DNA from: Comamonas sp. 26
Lineage (GTDB): Bacteria; Pseudomonadota; Gammaproteobacteria; Burkholderiales; Burkholderiaceae_C
Length of the DNA: 64,000 nt
NCBI RefSeq assembly: GCF_002754475.1
Contig: NZ_PEFL01000001.1
Location: 2,418,001 to 2,482,000, forward strand
Direction of reading: 5' to 3'
Shown: positions 17,655 through 26,943 of the stretch, piece by piece
Position numbering within the stretch: the first letter of the stretch is position 1
Layout: each line of letters begins with the position of its first letter
Program-made: the position numbers and the translations under genes
The notes under the pieces: model-generated
Database searches by the model: none
What the model saw: only the letters and a program-made list of their open reading frames with translations
What the model was told of the DNA's origin: nothing

Positions 17655-18008
17655 TCACATGACGGTGTCAGGCCGCTTGAGCCAAAGTCGCCCTTCGCGC
17701 TCCAGAACCTCGTACAGAGGAATCATCATCTGCAGCGATGCCGTGCACTGCCCGTTCCTGATGTTGAATTTGAGCCCATGCGCTGGGCAAGTCAGCACAT
17801 GCGCATCGCAGGCTCCGCTGGCCAAGGATGCGCCTGCGTGCGGGCAGCTGTTTTCCATGGCGTAGAACTCGCCTTCGACATTGAGCAGCAAAATTGTCTC
17901 GCCACCCGGCGCAAAGACCAGCTTTCGCCCACCTGGTGGAAAATCCTGCACAGCGCCAGCGGCCAGCAGCGGGGAATCAGACAAGAGAGTGGTCTGCAGC
18001 ACGGGCAT
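17655..18008 (-). CDS. Rieske [2Fe-2S] ferredoxin-like protein
   Basis: A 117-residue single-domain Rieske protein. Both cluster motifs are intact: C55-P-H57 in NSCPHAGASL and C74-P-A-H77 in TCPAHGLKF. Such small proteins act as ferredoxins for oxygenases or as small subunits of nitrite-reductase-like enzymes. The gene start overlaps the end of the upstream DsbA-family gene by about 30 bases, so they form an operon. The partner oxygenase is not in the window. Confidence 0.88.
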   Translation of the reverse strand: MPVLQTTLLSDSPLLAAGAVQDFPPGGRKLVFAPGGETILLLNVEGEFYAMENSCPHAGASLASGACDAHVLTCPAHGLKFNIRNGQCTASLQMMIPLYEVLEREGRLWLKRPDTVM

Positions 18009-18642
18009 GCTCCATGGCGCGCAGCAACTCGGCAGGCGGCACAGCCCCTGTCACTTGCAAGCGCTGGTTGAACACTAGGTGCGGCACACCCCCTGCATGA
18101 CCCAGCTCGCTTTGGTAGCGCACCGCGTCAAAGCTGGCAGAGTCCCAGTCCAGCGCAGACGAATCGGCCAGCTGCTGCAACTCCGCCGCCGAGCCAATAT
18201 CCAGGCCCTGCACAAAGTAGGCGTCAAAGATGGATTCAACAAAGCCAATCATGGCCTCGCCACCCAGCTGAGTCTGCGCGTAATTCACCAGCGCGCAGAC
18301 CAGCCGCGTATTGGGAAAGGTCTGAATCGCTGCATGGTTGATTTGCAGACCTGCAGCGGCTGCAGAGGCGCGCACCTGGGCGCGGCGGGCTTCCACCGCC
18401 TTGGGGCCACCAAGTCGCGCTTCATAAAAAGCCTGGTAAGGCACGCCCTGCTCTGGAATATGGGGCAGCAAGGTGTCTGCATGCCACGCAATTGCAAGCT
18501 GCTGACCGGGGTACTTGTCCATCAAAACTGCACGGGCGGCAAGGAGATTGCGCAGGCCAATCCAGCACCATGGGCAGATCAGATCCAGTGAAAAATCAAC
18601 CTGCAACGTAGGGGATGCGGAAGAGTTGGGGCTTTGTGTCAT
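17977..18642 (-). CDS. DsbA-family thioredoxin-fold oxidoreductase (FrnE/HCCA isomerase-like)
   Basis: A 221-residue protein with a CxxC motif, CPWC, in DFSLDLICPWCWIGLRNL, and the helical insertion of the DsbA fold. The FrnE-like C-terminus (GVPHLVFNQRLQVTGAVPPAELLRAM) contains the cis-proline loop (GGVPHLVF). There is no signal peptide, so it is cytoplasmic. FrnE-like proteins are disulfide reductases or isomerases; 2-hydroxychromene-2-carboxylate isomerases share the fold but lack CxxC. The start is at 18642 (MTQSPNSS); the longer frame to 18765 adds 41 unlikely residues. Confidence 0.85.
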   Translation of the reverse strand: MTQSPNSSASPTLQVDFSLDLICPWCWIGLRNLLAARAVLMDKYPGQQLAIAWHADTLLPHIPEQGVPYQAFYEARLGGPKAVEARRAQVRASAAAAGLQINHAAIQTFPNTRLVCALVNYAQTQLGGEAMIGFVESIFDAYFVQGLDIGSAAELQQLADSSALDWDSASFDAVRYQSELGHAGGVPHLVFNQRLQVTGAVPPAELLRAMEHARAADHSLV

Positions 18643-18791
18643 GACGAATCTTTTGACGAGATTTTGACGAAATAAGGCGTGAGGCGTGTTCGGTACGCGA
18701 TCGCACAGGCGCAGCCCCCGGCACATGCCCAAAGAAAAAACCTGGCGACAAAAGCGCAGGCTCACCCTGCACCCCCGCCCCAGGCTTGCTT

Positions 18792-19772
18792 TTACAGAGT
18801 GAAGATGGCCGAGCCGACGATCTTGCGGCCTTCCAGGTCACGGTGCGCCTGCACTGCGTCTGCCAGTTCGTAGCGTTTGCTGATGTCCACGTTGATGCGG
18901 CCTTCGGCCACATGGCTAAACAGCTCGTTGGCCAGCTCTGCACGCTCCACGGGGTCGGCAATGTAGTGTGCCGATGCAGGACGGGTCAGGAAGAGCGAGC
19001 CCTTGCCAGCCAGAATTTGCGGGTTGAACGGAGGGATAGAGCCAGAAGCGGTGCCCAAGCAAACCATCAGGCCACGTGTCTTCAGGCTGTTGAGCGAGCC
19101 CTCGAAAGTGTCCTTGCCCACGCTGTCGAAGACGGCATTCACGCCCACGCCATTCGTCAGCTCACGCACGCGCTTGGCCACGTCTTCATGGCTGTAGTTG
19201 ATGGTGTGATCGCAGCCATGAGCCTTGGCCACTTCAGCCTTGGCATCGCTGGAGACCGTACCGATCACATTCAGGCCTTCGAGCTTAGCCCATTGCGACA
19301 CCAGCAGGCCCACGCCACCCGCTGCAGCGTGCAGCAAGATGGTGTCACCCTTCTTGAAGTCCCAGATGCGGCGCATCAGATAAGCCGCCGTCAGTCCGCG
19401 CATGGTGATTGCGGCTGCGGTTTCAAAGTTGATGCTGTCTGGCAGGCGAATCAGAGGGGCGGCAGAAATCAGTCGCTCTGTCGCGTAGGCACCAAGGGTG
19501 TTCAGCGCGCCGGTGTAGGTCACGCGGTCGCCGACCTTGAAATCCGTCACACCGTCACCCACAGCGGTGATCGTGCCGCAGGCTTCGCTGCCCACGCCAG
19601 CAGGCAGGGGCGAAGGATACAGACCGGAGCGGAAATAAGTGTCGGCAAAGTTCAGAGCCACAGCGCCTTGCTTGAGACGGACCTGACCTGGACCGGGTTC
19701 ATCGACTTCAATGTCCTCTTGGCGCAACACTTCGGGGCCGCCAACTTCGTGATAACGGATTACTTTAGCCAT
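18792..19772 (-). CDS. NADPH:quinone oxidoreductase, zinc-independent QOR family
   Basis: A 326-residue medium-chain dehydrogenase/reductase. It has the QOR N-terminus (YHEVGGPEVLRQEDIEV), the substrate segment SGLYPSPLPAGVGSEACGTI and the nucleotide motif AAAGGVGLLVSQWAKL. The catalytic-zinc cysteine and histidine of alcohol dehydrogenases are missing, as expected for quinone or enone reductases. The ribosome site is GGAG. It is divergent from the acyl-CoA dehydrogenase, with about 490 bases between, so the two may share a regulatory region. Confidence 0.9.
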   Translation of the reverse strand: MAKVIRYHEVGGPEVLRQEDIEVDEPGPGQVRLKQGAVALNFADTYFRSGLYPSPLPAGVGSEACGTITAVGDGVTDFKVGDRVTYTGALNTLGAYATERLISAAPLIRLPDSINFETAAAITMRGLTAAYLMRRIWDFKKGDTILLHAAAGGVGLLVSQWAKLEGLNVIGTVSSDAKAEVAKAHGCDHTINYSHEDVAKRVRELTNGVGVNAVFDSVGKDTFEGSLNSLKTRGLMVCLGTASGSIPPFNPQILAGKGSLFLTRPASAHYIADPVERAELANELFSHVAEGRINVDISKRYELADAVQAHRDLEGRKIVGSAIFTL

Positions 19773-20263
19773 ACAAACTCCAGTCAGATACCAAGCGACA
19801 GATGATGCAAAAACTGCCTCACCTCGAATAAAAATGAATACAAATCAATAACCTGCTGGCTATTCACCGGTAATTTTCATATTCAGACTTCCAAGAATTT
19901 AGAGGAATTCGCTTTTCACGCATTTCCCAAGAACGCCTGCTTCTTGTCTTTACGCGACAACAAGGGTAAACACTTAATTATCAAAAATTTACCAATTAAT
20001 TTCACTTTAACTGCAAGCTTAGCGCAAGCCTTAAGCACCATATTGCGCATCTGCGACTGCAACTAGGCTTATCCAAGCTCTAGAATCATTCCGTTTACGT
20101 AAACGTCAACTTAATAATCAGACTTAAGCTTTACGCTCACAGTCTGGGCATGAAGTCGAAGGAGGAGCGCTGCTGTCATGGCTCGCACCCTCCTGAAAAA
20201 TACAACAGAGGCCTGGCCCTGAACCCGCCACCGCATGGACAACCTTTCAAGGAAACCGAGACG
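19773..20263. other. AT-rich divergent regulatory region (quinone reductase / acyl-CoA dehydrogenase)
   Basis: No gene is seen. The stretch is AT-rich in 19850-20030 and contains the ACGT-type palindrome at 20093-20109. Confidence 0.5.
20093..20109. promoter_or_regulatory. Palindromic operator candidate GTTTACGTAAAC
   Basis: A perfect 12-bp palindrome (20093-20104) extends to ACGT-AA-ACGT. Paired ACGT half-sites upstream of acyl-CoA or branched-chain catabolism genes recall LiuR-type MerR operators. That assignment is from memory of the family and untested. Confidence 0.45.
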
Positions 20264-22084
20264 ATGACCTACACCGCCCCCATCAAAGACATGCTGTTCA
20301 ACATGGAGCACCTGGCCCAGATCGAGCAAGTCGCTCAGCTCCCCGGCTTTGAAGATGCAGGACTGGAAACAGCTCAGGCGGTACTGGAAGAATGCGCGAA
20401 GCTCTGCGAAACGGTTGTCGCCCCCTTGAATGTGGCCGGTGATCTGAATCCATCGTCGTTCAAGGACGGCAAAGTCACCACCACGCCCGGTTTTGCCGAT
20501 GCCTTCAAGCAGTACGCCGAAGGCGGCTGGCAAGGCCTGCAGCACCCCACCGACTTTGGCGGTCAGGGCCTGCCCAAGACCATTGGCGCAGCCTGCATTG
20601 AAATGCTCAACAGCGCCAACCTGAGCTTTGCCCTGTGCCCGCTGCTAACCGATGGCGCGATTGAAGCTCTGCTGACGGCTGGCAGCGATGCGCTGAAGGC
20701 CACCTATCTAGAAAAGCTGGTGACCGGTGAGTGGACCGGCACCATGAACCTGACTGAGCCACAGGCCGGCTCCGATCTGGCGCTGGTTCGTACCAAGGCC
20801 GACCCGCAAGGCGACGGCAGCTACAAGGTGTTCGGCACCAAGATCTTCATCACCTACGGCGAGCATGACATGGCGGACAACATCGTCCATCTGGTGCTGG
20901 CCCGCGTGGCGGGCGCGCCTGAAGGCGTCAAGGGCATCAGCCTTTTCGTCGTGCCCAAATTTCTGGTCAACAAGGATGGCTCTCTGGGCGAGCGCAACGA
21001 TGTTCACTGCGTCAGCATCGAGCACAAGATGGGCATCAAGGCTTCGCCCACGGCCGTGCTGCAGTTTGGCGACGGCACGGCGGCGAGCATTGCAGACAGC
21101 GCCGGCCCCGGCGCTGTGGGCTATCTGGTCGGCGAAGAAAACCGGGGCCTCGAATACATGTTCATCATGATGAACGCCGCCCGTTATGCCGTGGGCGTGC
21201 AAGGCATCGCTGTGGCAGATCGTGCCTACCAGCATGCCGTGGCCTACGCCAAAGAGCGCGTGCAAAGCCGCCCGGTCGATGGCTCCGTCAAGGCCAGCGC
21301 CACCATCATTCACCACCCCGATGTGCGACGCATGCTTATGACCATGCGCGCCTTCACCGAAGGCTGCCGCGCCATGGCCACCACGGCCGCAGCGGCCTAC
21401 GATGCCTCCCACCATCACCCAGACGCCGAAGTGCGCCAGGCCAATACCGTCTTCTATGAATTCATGGTGCCCCTGGTCAAGGGCTACAGCACTGAAATGA
21501 GCCTGGAAGTGACCAGCCTTGGCGTTCAGGTGCACGGCGGCATGGGCTTTATCGAGGAAACCGGCGCCGCCCAGTACTACCGCGATGCCAAGATTCTGAC
21601 CATCTACGAAGGCACGACCGCCATTCAGGCCAACGACTTGGTGGGCCGCAAAACCGCCCGTGATGGCGGCGAAACCGCCAAGGCCATCGCCGCCCAGATT
21701 GAAAAGACCGAAGCCGAACTCAATGCCAGCGGCAGCGCTGTGGCCAGGACGGTTGCCAAGCATCTGGCACAGGCCCGCCAGGCCTTTGTACAGGTGGTGG
21801 AATTCATCGCCGCACAGGCCAAGACGGACCCCAACGCCGTGTATGCAGGCAGCGTGCCCTATCTCATGCTGACCGGCAATCTGGTGGCTGGCTGGCAACT
21901 GGGCCGTTCGGTTCTGGTGGCAGAGCAGCAACGGAAAAACGGCCAGGATGCTGCATTCATGCAAGCCAAGCTGGCCACGGCCCAGTTCTATGCAGAGCAC
22001 ATCCTGACCCGCGTGCCTGGTCAGGCCGATGCCGTGGTCAACGGCGCCGCCAGCGTGATGGCACTGCCCATGGATATGTTCTGA
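20264..22084 (+). CDS. Acyl-CoA dehydrogenase with C-terminal extension (DmdC/FadE5-like)
   Basis: A 606-residue FAD enzyme of the long acyl-CoA dehydrogenase group. Visible are the N-terminal helical domain beginning TAPIKDMLFNM, the flavin-binding motif MNLTEPQAGSDLALVRT, KIFITYGEHD, the dimer helix QVHGGMGFIEETGAAQYYRD and the catalytic-base region ILTIYEGTTAIQANDL. The extra C-terminal helical domain (about 480-606) distinguishes it from classical 380-residue enzymes. It introduces a double bond in an acyl-CoA; related enzymes act on fatty, methylthioalkanoyl or phenylacyl thioesters. The start at 20264 follows an AAGGAAACC ribosome site. Confidence 0.9.
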   Translation: MTYTAPIKDMLFNMEHLAQIEQVAQLPGFEDAGLETAQAVLEECAKLCETVVAPLNVAGDLNPSSFKDGKVTTTPGFADAFKQYAEGGWQGLQHPTDFGGQGLPKTIGAACIEMLNSANLSFALCPLLTDGAIEALLTAGSDALKATYLEKLVTGEWTGTMNLTEPQAGSDLALVRTKADPQGDGSYKVFGTKIFITYGEHDMADNIVHLVLARVAGAPEGVKGISLFVVPKFLVNKDGSLGERNDVHCVSIEHKMGIKASPTAVLQFGDGTAASIADSAGPGAVGYLVGEENRGLEYMFIMMNAARYAVGVQGIAVADRAYQHAVAYAKERVQSRPVDGSVKASATIIHHPDVRRMLMTMRAFTEGCRAMATTAAAAYDASHHHPDAEVRQANTVFYEFMVPLVKGYSTEMSLEVTSLGVQVHGGMGFIEETGAAQYYRDAKILTIYEGTTAIQANDLVGRKTARDGGETAKAIAAQIEKTEAELNASGSAVARTVAKHLAQARQAFVQVVEFIAAQAKTDPNAVYAGSVPYLMLTGNLVAGWQLGRSVLVAEQQRKNGQDAAFMQAKLATAQFYAEHILTRVPGQADAVVNGAASVMALPMDMF

Positions 22085-22123
22085 TCCACTTCAGCAAGAA
22101 CGCTTGAAGCACATGGAGTGCTT

Positions 22124-22176
22124 CAAAAAAAAGAGCTGCTAACGCCCATTAAATAAGCGCTAGCAGCTCTTTTTAT
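22124..22176. terminator. Bidirectional terminator formed by dispersed repeat copy 3
   Basis: The arms AAGAGCTGCTA and TAGCAGCTCTT enclose a 19-base loop that carries the repeat words TTAAATAAGCGC. A runs lie to the left and T runs to the right. It separates the convergent acyl-CoA dehydrogenase and rng genes, and shows that this repeat family can supply terminators. Confidence 0.85.
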
Positions 22177-22194
22177 TGTTTAGCCTCTAAATCG

Positions 22195-23682
22195 TCAAAG
22201 CAACACAATGTCGTATTGCTCTTGCGCCATCGCTGATTCAGCCTGCAAGGAAATGGGCTTGGCAATGAAGTCGGAGAGGCTCGCCAGATGCTGGCTTTCC
22301 TCATCAAGGAACATCTCCACCACCTTGGGAGACGCCACCACGCGAAATTCCTTGGGGTTGAACTGACGGGCTTCGCGCAGGATTTCACGCAGCACCTCGT
22401 AGCAGACGCTGCGTGCAGTCTTGACATCGCCCTTGCCTGAGCAAGCCGCGCAGGGCTCGCACAGCATATGCGCCAGCGATTCGCGGGTGCGCTTGCGCGT
22501 CATCTCCAGCAGGCCGAGCTGAGAGAAACCACCCGCCATGGTTTTGACACGGTCTCGACCCAGCTGGCGGCGGAACTCGGACAGCACCTCGCCCTGATGC
22601 TCTTCGCGCACCATGTCGATGAAGTCCACGATGATGATGCCGCCCAGATTACGCAGCCTCAGCTGGCGGGCAATGGCATGGGCCGCTTCAAGGTTGGTCT
22701 TGAAGATGGTGTCGTCAAAATTGCGTGCCCCCACATAGCCACCGGTGTTCACGTCGATGGTGGTCAGGGCCTCGGTCTGATCAATGATCAGGTACCCCCC
22801 CGACTTCAAGTCCACCCGGCGACCCAATGCTCGGGTGATTTCCTCATCGATGGCATAGAGGTCAAAAATCGGCCTCTCGCCCTTGTACAGCGCCAGTTTT
22901 GGCACGGCAGCAGGCATGTACTCCTGACCAAAGCTCTTGAGCAAAGCAAACTGCTCTTTGGAGTCAATGCGGATGCTCTGGGTGTTCTCACCCACTAGAT
23001 CGCGCAGCACGCGCTGCAGCAAGTTCAGGTCCTGATGCAGCACCGACATGGCGGGCAGTTTCTGCGCCGAGTCCTTGATGCGCGCCCAGGTCTTGCGCAG
23101 GTAGCGGATATCGTCGGCCAACTCTGCCTCGCTGGATTCTTCGCCATTGGTGCGCAAAATAAACCCACCACCGCCGCCGTTGGCCTTGGTGCCCACCAGC
23201 TCCTGCAGACGCGCGCGCAGTGCATCGCGCTCGTTTTGCGGAATTTTCTGGGAGATGCCAATATGGTCGTCCTGCGGCAAAAACACCAGCAGCCGACCTG
23301 CAATACTGACCTGCGTGGACAGGCGTGCACCCTTGGTTCCAATCGGGTCCTTGATGACCTGAACCATGATGGACTGGCCTTCAAACACCTGTTTTTCAAT
23401 CGGTATCAGGGGTTGATCCTTGCGCGCAAACATGGGGGCTTCGCCGCCCTCCTGACGCTGCCACACATCGGCCACATGCAGAAAGGCCGCTCGCTCAAGG
23501 CCAATGTCGATAAAGGCCGACTGCATGCCAGGCAGCACGCGCGAGACTTTGCCCAGATAGATGTTGCCGACGAGACCCCGCTCCAGCGGGCGCTCCATGT
23601 GCAACTCCTGCACCGCGCCGTTCTCGACAATCGCTACCCGCGTTTCCTGTGGCGACCAATTGATCAAAATATCTTGCTGCAT
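22195..23682 (-). CDS. rng: Ribonuclease G
   Basis: A 495-residue endoribonuclease of the RNase E/G family, acting on 16S rRNA 5' maturation and on mRNA decay. It begins with the S1 domain (GNIYLGKVSRVLPGMQSAFIDIG), followed by the RNase H-like and 5'-sensor parts and the catalytic DNase I-like region with LIIDQTEALTTIDVNTG and GGIIIVDFIDM. The Zn-link cysteines lie in CEPCAACSGKG. It lacks the long C-terminal degradosome scaffold of RNase E, which identifies RNase G. It lies in a conserved betaproteobacterial block with maf, rlmH and rsfS. Confidence 0.95.
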   Translation of the reverse strand: MQQDILINWSPQETRVAIVENGAVQELHMERPLERGLVGNIYLGKVSRVLPGMQSAFIDIGLERAAFLHVADVWQRQEGGEAPMFARKDQPLIPIEKQVFEGQSIMVQVIKDPIGTKGARLSTQVSIAGRLLVFLPQDDHIGISQKIPQNERDALRARLQELVGTKANGGGGGFILRTNGEESSEAELADDIRYLRKTWARIKDSAQKLPAMSVLHQDLNLLQRVLRDLVGENTQSIRIDSKEQFALLKSFGQEYMPAAVPKLALYKGERPIFDLYAIDEEITRALGRRVDLKSGGYLIIDQTEALTTIDVNTGGYVGARNFDDTIFKTNLEAAHAIARQLRLRNLGGIIIVDFIDMVREEHQGEVLSEFRRQLGRDRVKTMAGGFSQLGLLEMTRKRTRESLAHMLCEPCAACSGKGDVKTARSVCYEVLREILREARQFNPKEFRVVASPKVVEMFLDEESQHLASLSDFIAKPISLQAESAMAQEQYDIVLL

Positions 23683-23816
23683 TGACTGTTGTTCTTTCTT
23701 TATCGGTCTTGTCGTTTGCTTGACCCAGTGTGCGACGCGAGCACGGCGGGCGCAAGGCTATGGGCGTCTTCTGCGAACGCAGAATGCCTGATCAGAGTAC
23801 CAACCGCAGCAAAGGT

Positions 23817-24431
23817 TCAGAGTGCCCAGCCCAGCTGGCGCAAAAGACCCGCAGTTTCATACACCGGCAAACCCATGATGCCCGAGTAGCTGCCGCGTAT
23901 TTCTGCGATATGCGCCGCCGCCAAGCCCTGAATACCATAGGCACCGGCCTTGCCCGTGGGCTCGCCCGTGGCGACATAGGCGTCAATCTGCGCCTCGCTC
24001 ATGGGGGCAAAGCGCACAGTAGAGATGGACAGGGCCTGCAATCGCAGTGCGCCATTTTGCAGCGCTACGGCGGTCAGCACTTCATGCTCAGCACCAGACA
24101 GCAGCCGCAAGATGCGGCGCGCATCGTCTGCATCGGCAGGCTTGCCCAGAATTTGCGGGCCCAGAGCTACGGTGGTGTCAGAGCACAGAATCGGCGCAGC
24201 AGTCAGACCACGACGTGCATGGCGGGCTACGGCCGCATCCAGCTTGCCGGCGGTCACACGCTGCACATAGTCGTGCGGGTCTTCACCGGGCAGCTCGGCC
24301 TCTATGGCCTCGGCATCTTCGGCAATATCTCCTGCAGCATTGGCCAGCAGGAGTTCATGCGCCACGCCCAGCTGCTCCAGCAGTTGACGACGACGGGGGC
24401 TTTGGGATGCGAGGTAGATGAAGGGGGCCAT
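23817..24431 (-). CDS. maf: Maf-family nucleoside triphosphate pyrophosphatase
   Basis: A 204-residue Maf protein that hydrolyses non-canonical or excess NTPs (dTTP/UTP in the YhdE subgroup) to NMP and pyrophosphate. Motifs: [15 protein letters not shown] at the N-terminus, [15 protein letters not shown] as the central catalytic strand and loop, and [14 protein letters not shown] near the C-terminus. It lies between rng and rlmH, its usual place in Burkholderiales. A dispersed repeat copy lies immediately upstream. Confidence 0.9.
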   Translation of the reverse strand: MAPFIYLASQSPRRRQLLEQLGVAHELLLANAAGDIAEDAEAIEAELPGEDPHDYVQRVTAGKLDAAVARHARRGLTAAPILCSDTTVALGPQILGKPADADDARRILRLLSGAEHEVLTAVALQNGALRLQALSISTVRFAPMSEAQIDAYVATGEPTGKAGAYGIQGLAAAHIAEIRGSYSGIMGLPVYETAGLLRQLGWAL

Positions 24432-24440
24432 GATTTTGAT

Positions 24441-24493
24441 TAAAAAGGCTTCTAGCGCGCATAAATCAAGCGCATCAGGCTATCAAAATCATA
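24441..24493 (+). repeat. Dispersed intergenic repeat, copy 4
   Basis: The best-preserved copy: AAAAAGGCTTCTAGCGC, then ATCAAGCGCATCAGGCTATC, then AAAATC. It lies between maf and rlmH. Confidence 0.7.
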
Positions 24494-24598
24494 GTACCAC
24501 GCGCTAGGCAAAATTGCACGCTGCGCCCAGTCACGACGGTTGGCCGTGACCGGCTGACTTGCAGCAATACAAGCACAAGCGGGCGGCAGAAGCCGCTG

Positions 24599-25066
24599 TT
24601 ATTCGCGGTGGTAAGGGTGACCGGCGTTGACCGACCAGGCTCGGTAGAGCTGCTCAATCAGCAGCACGCGCACCATGGCGTGTGGCAGGGTCAGGTCAGA
24701 CAGGCGGATACGTTCATGCGCAAGCGCGCGAAACTCGGGGTCCAGACCATCGGGGCCACCAATGATCAGAGCCACATCATCACTCTCCAGCTGCCAGCCC
24801 TTGAGACGCTGGGCCAGCGCCTTGGTGGTCAGGTTGGTGCCGCGCTCATCGAGCACCACGATGCGGGTGCCACGCGGAATCGCTGCTTCGATACGCTTGC
24901 GCTCCGCTGCGTACAAGGTCTCAAGCGTCTTGGAGCCGCGAGGCTCGGTTTTGACGGCCTTGAGTTCAACCTTGAGTTCAGGCGGGAAGCGCTTGGCGTA
25001 ATCGTCGTAGGCCGTCTGCGCCCAGTCGGGCACATGCAGGCCTACGGCCACAATGGTCAGCTTCAT
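24599..25066 (-). CDS. rlmH: 23S rRNA (pseudouridine-1915 N3)-methyltransferase RlmH
   Basis: A 155-residue SPOUT methyltransferase that methylates pseudouridine 1915 in helix 69 of 23S rRNA. The N-terminus MKLTIVAVG, the knot motifs [19 protein letters not shown] and [13 protein letters not shown] segment ([14 protein letters not shown]), and the C-terminal [20 protein letters not shown] with Y-H-x-x are all typical and the length is exact. Its ATG shares one base with the stop of rsfS (TGATG), implying coupled translation. Confidence 0.97.
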   Translation of the reverse strand: MKLTIVAVGLHVPDWAQTAYDDYAKRFPPELKVELKAVKTEPRGSKTLETLYAAERKRIEAAIPRGTRIVVLDERGTNLTTKALAQRLKGWQLESDDVALIIGGPDGLDPEFRALAHERIRLSDLTLPHAMVRVLLIEQLYRAWSVNAGHPYHRE

Positions 25067-25749
25067 CAGGCCTTGGCGCGAGGAGCACGCTTTGCAGCGG
25101 GCTTGGCAGCAGTTTCAGCCTTGGCAGTGCGAGGAACGCTGGGCTTGACGACCACGGTCTTAACGGTCTTGGCAGCAACCTTCTTGGCTGCTGGCTTCTT
25201 TGCAGCAGGCTTGGCACCGGCAGCAGCAGTCTTGGTCGCAGGCTTTTTGGCAGCGGCCTTCTTAGCGGCAGGTTTCTTTTCAACCACGGTGTTGGCAGCA
25301 GCAGCCTTATCCACCGCCAGCTTGGCAGCCAGCTTTTTGGCGGCCAGTTCAGCGGGCTTGGGCTTGGCAGCACCCAGTTTCAGGCGCACAGGTGTTGCGC
25401 CCCAGATTTCTTCCAGGCGGTAGTACTGGCGAATGACGGGCTGCATGATGTGGCAAACGACAGCGCCGCAGTCTACGATGATCCATTCACCGTTTTGCTC
25501 GCCTTCTTGGCGGGGCACGGGAAAGCCAGCTTCCTTGACGGCTTCGCGCACGCTGGAGGCCAGAGCTTTGGTCTGACGGTTGGAAGTACCCGAGGCCACG
25601 ATCACGCGCTCGAACAGCGGCGACAGCGCTTCGGTGTTGAACACCTGGATATCGTGGGCCTTGACGTCTTCGAGGCCGTCAACAATGGCGCGCTGGAGTT
25701 TGGTGACGTCGCGCTTGGCTGCGGAATCCGATTGTGTGGAGGTGGTCAT
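25066..25749 (-). CDS. rsfS: Ribosome silencing factor RsfS with long Lys/Ala-rich tail
   Basis: The N-terminal part (about residues 12-115) is a normal RsfS domain ([55 protein letters not shown]), which binds ribosomal protein uL14 and blocks subunit joining when nutrients are low. The remaining ~110 residues are an Ala/Lys/Pro tail with repeated AAKKPA-type units, absent from ordinary RsfS (about 105-130 residues). Similar basic tails occur in other betaproteobacterial proteins and probably bind RNA or DNA; that function is inference. The tail is directly before rlmH in the operon. Confidence 0.95.
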   Translation of the reverse strand: MTTSTQSDSAAKRDVTKLQRAIVDGLEDVKAHDIQVFNTEALSPLFERVIVASGTSNRQTKALASSVREAVKEAGFPVPRQEGEQNGEWIIVDCGAVVCHIMQPVIRQYYRLEEIWGATPVRLKLGAAKPKPAELAAKKLAAKLAVDKAAAANTVVEKKPAAKKAAAKKPATKTAAAGAKPAAKKPAAKKVAAKTVKTVVVKPSVPRTAKAETAAKPAAKRAPRAKA

Positions 25750-25989
25750 CAGGCGATGGAATCAGTAAGTGATGGGATCAATATAGCGTGTGCTGCGCCA
25801 CACCCGTATAAGGGCTGGGTTAGCGTAAGCATCCAGACCCGCAAGGCCTGCACTCACCACGCATTGAAAAAGGTTGATGCGCCAATTGATTAGTGCGCAT
25901 CCAGCTATGGAAATTATAGTTTTCTAAAAATTTCCTTGCTGACAGGGCTTTATGTGCTGCCAGCAGGGAAATAGGCTCATCAAGGCAGA
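25750..25989. other. Short gap between hemF and rsfS lacking nadD
   Basis: This gap of 240 bases holds no gene. An imperfect hairpin is present at about 25935-25968. In many Burkholderiales nadD sits here between hemF and rsfS; it is too long (about 600 bases) to fit. Confidence 0.55.
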
Positions 25990-26943
25990 TTACAGCCAGT
26001 CCCGACGAATCAGGAACTTGTCGACTAGATCACGTTCAGGCGTACCCGGTGCATCTTCGCGCTGATAGCTCCAGTCCGCGTGGGGCGGCATGGACAGCAG
26101 AATGGACTCGGTCCGGCCACCAGACTGCAGGCCAAAGTGCGTGCCGCGGTCCCAGACCAAGTTGAACTCCACATAGCGGCCACGGCGATAGCGCTGAAAA
26201 TCGACCTGCTGCTGGGTATACGCCGCATTCTGTCGACGCTCCACAATGGGCAGATAGGATTTCAGAAAGGCATCGCCCACCGAGCGCAGCATGGCAAAGC
26301 TCTGCTGCTGCCCCAGTTCGCTGAAGTCATCAAAGAAGATGCCGCCAATGCCACGCTGCTCGTTGCGGTGCTTGAGGAAGAAATACTCGTCACACCAGGT
26401 CTTGAAGCGCGGATAGAGCGCATCGCCAAACGGCGCCAGCGCATCGCGGCAGGTCTGGTGAAAATGCACTGCATCGTCTTCAAAACCGTAGACGGGCGTC
26501 AAATCCATGCCGCCGCCAAACCAGCAAGTTTTGGGTTGGCCGGGGTGACCTGCCGAGATCATGCGCACATTCATGTGCACCGTAGGCACCATGGGGTTGC
26601 GCGGGTGAAACACCAGCGATACGCCCATGGCTTCAAACGGCGCACCCGCCAGCTCAGGGCGGTGCTGAGTCGCCGAAGGTGGCAACTGCGGGCCACTCAC
26701 ATGCGAGAAGCCACAGCCTGCGCGCTCAAAGACGCGCCCGCCTTCCATGATCTTGGTGATGCCGTTGCCCTGCAGCTTCTCGCCCGGCTCTTTATGCCAG
26801 GCGTCGGCCAGAAAGCGAGCGCCGCTCTCACCTTCGATCGCTTCCAGCGCCTCGGTGATACGGGTCTGCAGACCCATCAGGTACTCGCGCACCTCGCCTG
26901 CGGGCAGCTGGTCAGCTACGAAAGATGAGGAGGACTGCGTCAT
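25990..26943 (-). CDS. hemF: Oxygen-dependent coproporphyrinogen III oxidase
   Basis: A 317-residue enzyme converting coproporphyrinogen III to protoporphyrinogen IX with O2, in haem synthesis. Conserved blocks are seen: GGGVTRV-type loop ([15 protein letters not shown]), [57 protein letters not shown] and [21 protein letters not shown]. Its start shares one base with the purD stop (TGATG), so both are one operon with yebC. Confidence 0.97.
   Translation of the reverse strand: MTQSSSSFVADQLPAGEVREYLMGLQTRITEALEAIEGESGARFLADAWHKEPGEKLQGNGITKIMEGGRVFERAGCGFSHVSGPQLPPSATQHRPELAGAPFEAMGVSLVFHPRNPMVPTVHMNVRMISAGHPGQPKTCWFGGGMDLTPVYGFEDDAVHFHQTCRDALAPFGDALYPRFKTWCDEYFFLKHRNEQRGIGGIFFDDFSELGQQQSFAMLRSVGDAFLKSYLPIVERRQNAAYTQQQVDFQRYRRGRYVEFNLVWDRGTHFGLQSGGRTESILLSMPPHADWSYQREDAPGTPERDLVDKFLIRRDWL

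Noticed and set aside
20708..22000. 430-codon minus-strand frame
   Set aside because: Shadow of the acyl-CoA dehydrogenase; His/Gly/Ala-rich antisense composition.
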